From Pseudomonadota bacterium (GTDB lineage Bacteria; Pseudomonadota; Gammaproteobacteria; Burkholderiales; Sulfuriferulaceae): a stretch of 15,975 nucleotides of DNA. Where the stretch lies: contig JAJYGL010000034.1 in NCBI GenBank assembly GCA_021790625.1, positions 1-15,975 on the forward strand, given 5' to 3'. Shown here piece by piece: positions 13,377 to 15,975 of this stretch. The position numbers were made by a program, and so were the translations under genes. How positions within the stretch are numbered: position 1 is the first letter of the stretch; the number at the start of each line of letters is the position of its first letter. The notes beneath the pieces were generated by a model that was not told the DNA's origin, did no database searches, and was given only the letters and a program-made list of their open reading frames with translations.

Positions 13377-14132
13377 GTGTTTCAATTTTCAAGTTCTACC
13401 CAAACTGTTCCGCTGCCGTCTGCCGTGCCGCACCATGTGGCGATTATCATGGACGGTAATGGGCGTTGGGCGAAGCGGAGAATGCTGCCTCGGATTGCCG
13501 GCCATAAACGCGGCGTGGATATGGTGCGGGAGATCGTACGGGCCTGTGGTGAACGTGGCGTCAAATTTTTGACGTTGTTTGCATTCAGTTCGGAAAACTG
13601 GCGCAGGCCACAGGAAGAAGTCAGTTTGTTGATGGATTTGTTTCATTTTGCACTCGAACACGAAGTCAAGTTGTTGCACAAGCAAGGAGCGCGGTTGAAA
13701 GTTATTGGTGATTTGACGCGTTTTGACGGTAAACTCCGACGTATGATCGATGAGGCGGAGTGTTTGACTGCCACCAATACTGGCTTGACATTGACCATCG
13801 CGGCCAATTATGGTGGTCGCTGGGATATGTTGCAGGCGGTGAGCCGATTGCTGGCTGAACAACCGGATTTGGCCGGTTTACCCTTGCGTGAGCAGGATGT
13901 GGCGCCGTATTTGAGTACTTACTATGCACCTGAGCCCGATTTGTTTATTCGAACGGGTGGTGAGCAACGCATCAGTAATTTTTTGCTGTGGCAATTGGCC
14001 TATACGGAGTTGTATTTTACCGATTGTTTGTGGCCGGATTTTAATACTGGGCAGTTGGATGAAGCCATTGCGTCGTATCAAAAGCGCGAACGTCGATTTG
14101 GTCGCACCAGTGAACAGATGGGCAGTGTTTGA
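13377..14132 (+). CDS. uppS: undecaprenyl-diphosphate synthase
   Basis: This cis-prenyltransferase adds isopentenyl diphosphate to farnesyl diphosphate to make the C55 lipid carrier for peptidoglycan and other polymers. The 251 residues contain HHVAIIMDGNGRWAKRR with the catalytic Asp, GHKRGVDMVREIV, TLFAFSSENWRRPQEEV, LTIAANYGGRWDM and IRTGGEQRISNFLLWQLAYTE. The GTG at 13377, 4 nt after the frr stop, is chosen because the conserved region begins at HHVAIIMDG and no ATG precedes it in frame; a later GTG just before PHHVA is the alternative. A 92-bp spacer with a small inverted repeat separates it from cdsA. Confidence 0.97.
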   Translation: MFQFSSSTQTVPLPSAVPHHVAIIMDGNGRWAKRRMLPRIAGHKRGVDMVREIVRACGERGVKFLTLFAFSSENWRRPQEEVSLLMDLFHFALEHEVKLLHKQGARLKVIGDLTRFDGKLRRMIDEAECLTATNTGLTLTIAANYGGRWDMLQAVSRLLAEQPDLAGLPLREQDVAPYLSTYYAPEPDLFIRTGGEQRISNFLLWQLAYTELYFTDCLWPDFNTGQLDEAIASYQKRERRFGRTSEQMGSV

Positions 14133-14170
14133 CTGGACGATGGTGGCGTGAGTGATGGTATTTTGGTTCG

Positions 14171-14190
14171 CATCTGCATTGGTACAGATG
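14171..14190. repeat. inverted repeat in the uppS-cdsA spacer
   Basis: CATCTG (14171-14176) and CAGATG (14185-14190) are perfect reverse complements around an 8-nt spacer. No T-run follows, so a terminator is unlikely. This is the longest gene-free stretch between tsf and dxr. The repeat may be an RNA hairpin or an operator, or be fortuitous. Confidence 0.35.
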
Positions 14191-14224
14191 GTTTGTGTTC
14201 TGATGATAGGTGAGAAGCGCTAGC

Positions 14225-15040
14225 ATGTTACGACATCGTATAGTGACTGCAGTATTGTTGTTGAGTGGATTGATGATCAGTCTGTTTGCCATAGGACAGC
14301 GAGGCTGGGCGATTGCCATGCTGTTTCCATTGGTGACCGGATTAATGGAATGGGGAAGGTTGTCTGGCCTGTCCGGTCGGGTGCTGGTTGCCTATGTGGT
14401 GGCAACATCGTTATGTTCGGTTGCCGTACACTGGTTGGGTTGGGCGTTTTGGCTGTATATCTGGGCGGCAGTCTGGTGGCTGTGTGTCGCGCCCCTGTGG
14501 TTGGCGGCTGGTTGGAAAATGGACAGTCAGTGGTTGCGTTTGCCGCTGGGTTTTTTGATGTTGGCCCCACTCTGGTCAGCTTTTCTTGACTTGCGCGTGC
14601 GCGGACCATGGTGGGTGTTGTTATTGATGGGTGTGGTGTGGGTAGCGGACATTTTTGCCTATTTCGCTGGCCGCTGGTTTGGACGACATCGTTTGGCACT
14701 CCGCATCAGTCCTGGAAAAACCTGGGAGGGTGTTGTCGGTGCATTGATTGGCGTGTTGATGTATGTATTGTTGGCGGCAAAAATTGTTTTTAGCGCGACA
14801 GAATTCCATTTCTGGTGGCAGCCCATTGTTTTTTTGGCTGTATTAATGTTGTATCTGAGCGTGGTGGGCGACTTGTTTGAATCGTGGATGAAGCGTCTGG
14901 CACAGGTCAAAGATAGCGGGAACATCTTGCCCGGACATGGGGGTATGCTGGATCGCATTGATTCATTGATGGCGGCATTGCCGGTGGCAACCTTGATCGT
15001 TTGTTATGCGGATTCGGCCAGTTTGCAAAACTTTTTGTAG
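14225..15040 (+). CDS. cdsA: phosphatidate cytidylyltransferase (CDP-diglyceride synthase)
   Basis: CdsA is an inner-membrane enzyme that makes CDP-diacylglycerol from phosphatidate and CTP, the branch point of phospholipid synthesis. The 271 residues form a row of hydrophobic helices, starting with IVTAVLLLSGLMISLFAI and followed by several Trp-rich membrane segments. The conserved FAYFAGRWFGRHRLALRISPGKTWEG is present. The full family signature lies near the end: SWMKRLAQVKDSGNILPGHG followed by GMLDRID. The ATG at 14225 is preferred over an in-frame GTG at 14210 because GAGAAG is well placed 7 nt before it and family members start with MLxxR. The gene lies between uppS and dxr, as is usual. 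Confidence 0.96.
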   Translation: MLRHRIVTAVLLLSGLMISLFAIGQRGWAIAMLFPLVTGLMEWGRLSGLSGRVLVAYVVATSLCSVAVHWLGWAFWLYIWAAVWWLCVAPLWLAAGWKMDSQWLRLPLGFLMLAPLWSAFLDLRVRGPWWVLLLMGVVWVADIFAYFAGRWFGRHRLALRISPGKTWEGVVGALIGVLMYVLLAAKIVFSATEFHFWWQPIVFLAVLMLYLSVVGDLFESWMKRLAQVKDSGNILPGHGGMLDRIDSLMAALPVATLIVCYADSASLQNFL

Positions 15041-15064
15041 AAATTATTGTAAAGATTATCGTTC

Positions 15065-15975
15065 ATGACACAGCAAAAAATAACTATTTTGGGCGCTACT
15101 GGCAGTATCGGGGTCAGCACGCTTGATGTGGTGGCGCGTCATCCGGACAGATTTTCTGTGTTTGCCTTGACCGGGCATCGCCAACTGGAAAAACTTGCAG
15201 AGCAGTGTCGCCGGTATCAACCCCGATTCGCCGCAGTGCTGGACGAGGACCAGGCATCTCGTCTGCGCGAACTTCTCGCACCGTTTGCGTTGCACATCGA
15301 GGTGTTGTCAGGGGTCGAAGCGTTTGAGCAATTGTCGTCTGCCAGCGAAGTGGATACTGTGGTGGCGGCCATTGTTGGCGCGGCTGGTTTGCGTCCCACT
15401 CTCGCCGCAGTGCGTGCCGGCAAACGGGTTCTGCTTGCCAATAAAGAAACGCTGGTCGTGGCTGGGCAGTTGTTTATGCGCACGGCAAAAAATTCTGGCG
15501 CAGTATTGTTGCCGGTAGATAGCGAACACAACGCGATTTTTCAGAGTTTGCCGCAGCCATGGCAGGGCGATCTGACGATGTGTGGTGTGAGAAAAATTAT
15601 TTTGACAGCTTCTGGTGGCCCATTTCGGACTTATACGCTGGAGGCCATGTCACAGGTGACGCCCGAGCAGGCTTGTGCCCACCCGAACTGGGTGATGGGC
15701 AAAAAAATATCGGTTGATTCTGCTACCATGATGAACAAAGGGTTGGAAGTTATCGAAGCACATTATCTGTTCAATGCTGCGCCAAAACAGATTGAGGTCG
15801 TCATCCATCCGCAAAGTGTGATTCATTCTATGGTTGACTATCTGGATGGCTCGGTGATGGCGCAACTGGGTAATCCGGACATGCGTACACCGATAGCCCA
15901 TGCCTTGGGCTATCCGGACCGGATTGATTCTGGCGTTAGTATGCTCGATTTGATTGGTAAAAATCTGACTTTCGA
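15065..15975 (+). CDS. dxr: 1-deoxy-D-xylulose 5-phosphate reductoisomerase, cut by window edge
   Basis: Dxr converts DXP to 2-C-methyl-D-erythritol 4-phosphate with NADPH, the second step of the MEP isoprenoid pathway and the target of fosmidomycin. The first 303 residues, of about 390-400 expected, are present. They show the NADPH-binding GATGSIGVSTLDVV (10-23), ANKETLVVAG (125-134), PVDSEHNAIFQSL with metal ligands Asp152 and Glu154, TASGGPF (181-187), HPNWVMGKKISVDSATMMNK and then GLEVIEAH with Glu228 as the third ligand, and IHPQSVIHSMV. The ATG at 15065 follows cdsA by 24 nt and lacks a clear ribosome-binding site, so translation may depend on coupling. The product supplies isoprenoid units for UppS two genes upstream. 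Confidence 0.97.
   Translation, partial: MTQQKITILGATGSIGVSTLDVVARHPDRFSVFALTGHRQLEKLAEQCRRYQPRFAAVLDEDQASRLRELLAPFALHIEVLSGVEAFEQLSSASEVDTVVAAIVGAAGLRPTLAAVRAGKRVLLANKETLVVAGQLFMRTAKNSGAVLLPVDSEHNAIFQSLPQPWQGDLTMCGVRKIILTASGGPFRTYTLEAMSQVTPEQACAHPNWVMGKKISVDSATMMNKGLEVIEAHYLFNAAPKQIEVVIHPQSVIHSMVDYLDGSVMAQLGNPDMRTPIAHALGYPDRIDSGVSMLDLIGKNLTF

Noticed and set aside
14132..14224. Promoter in the uppS-cdsA spacer
   Set aside because: TTGGTA near 14180 has only a poor -10 at usable spacing, so I could not support a promoter.

Overview
The window looks like a stretch of betaproteobacterial chromosome at moderate GC (a little over 50 percent by eye). The lineage call rests on recalled family resemblance of GyrA, EF-Ts, S2, UppS and the PheA P-protein, and on the rpsB-tsf-pyrH-frr-uppS-cdsA-dxr order. 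A Gammaproteobacterium cannot be excluded without a search. Apart from two leftward genes at the left edge, every gene runs rightward.

Layout. Positions 1-1747 hold a leftward gene pair: a DUF917 / S-methyl-thiohydantoin-desulfurase-like protein, and 3 nt after it a PAS-domain signalling protein cut by the window edge. A 275-bp divergent promoter region follows. From 2023 to 9876 the genes gyrA, serC, pheA, hisC, aroF and tyrA are packed with overlaps or very short gaps. Together they join DNA gyrase subunit A with the first step of the shikimate pathway (DAHP synthase), both arogenic branch points (chorismate mutase-prephenate dehydratase and prephenate dehydrogenase), an aminotransferase and the serine-pathway transaminase. 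A 461-bp non-coding stretch (9877-10337) carries a strong promoter and a long, structured rpsB leader. From 10338 to the right edge runs the translation and envelope block: S2, EF-Ts, UMP kinase, ribosome recycling factor, undecaprenyl-diphosphate synthase, CDP-diglyceride synthase and DXP reductoisomerase (truncated). An intrinsic-terminator-like hairpin separates rpsB from tsf.

How the genes work together. AroF makes DAHP. After the rest of the shikimate pathway, encoded elsewhere, PheA and TyrA draw chorismate/prephenate to phenylpyruvate and 4-hydroxyphenylpyruvate. The HisC-family enzyme is well placed to transaminate these. In the right half, S2, EF-Ts and RRF serve translation and PyrH supplies UDP. 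Dxr feeds the isoprenoid pathway that UppS draws on for the lipid carrier, and CdsA makes CDP-diacylglycerol.

I see no mobile element, CRISPR array, tRNA or rRNA. The least ordinary parts are the rpsB leader (several perfect inverted repeats, a terminator-like hairpin, a possible coupled leader ORF), a longer loop in the PheA ACT domain, the Thermotoga-type DAHP synthase inside the cluster, the apparent break in the usual tyrA-aroA-cmk-rpsA order, and the DUF917-PAS pair.
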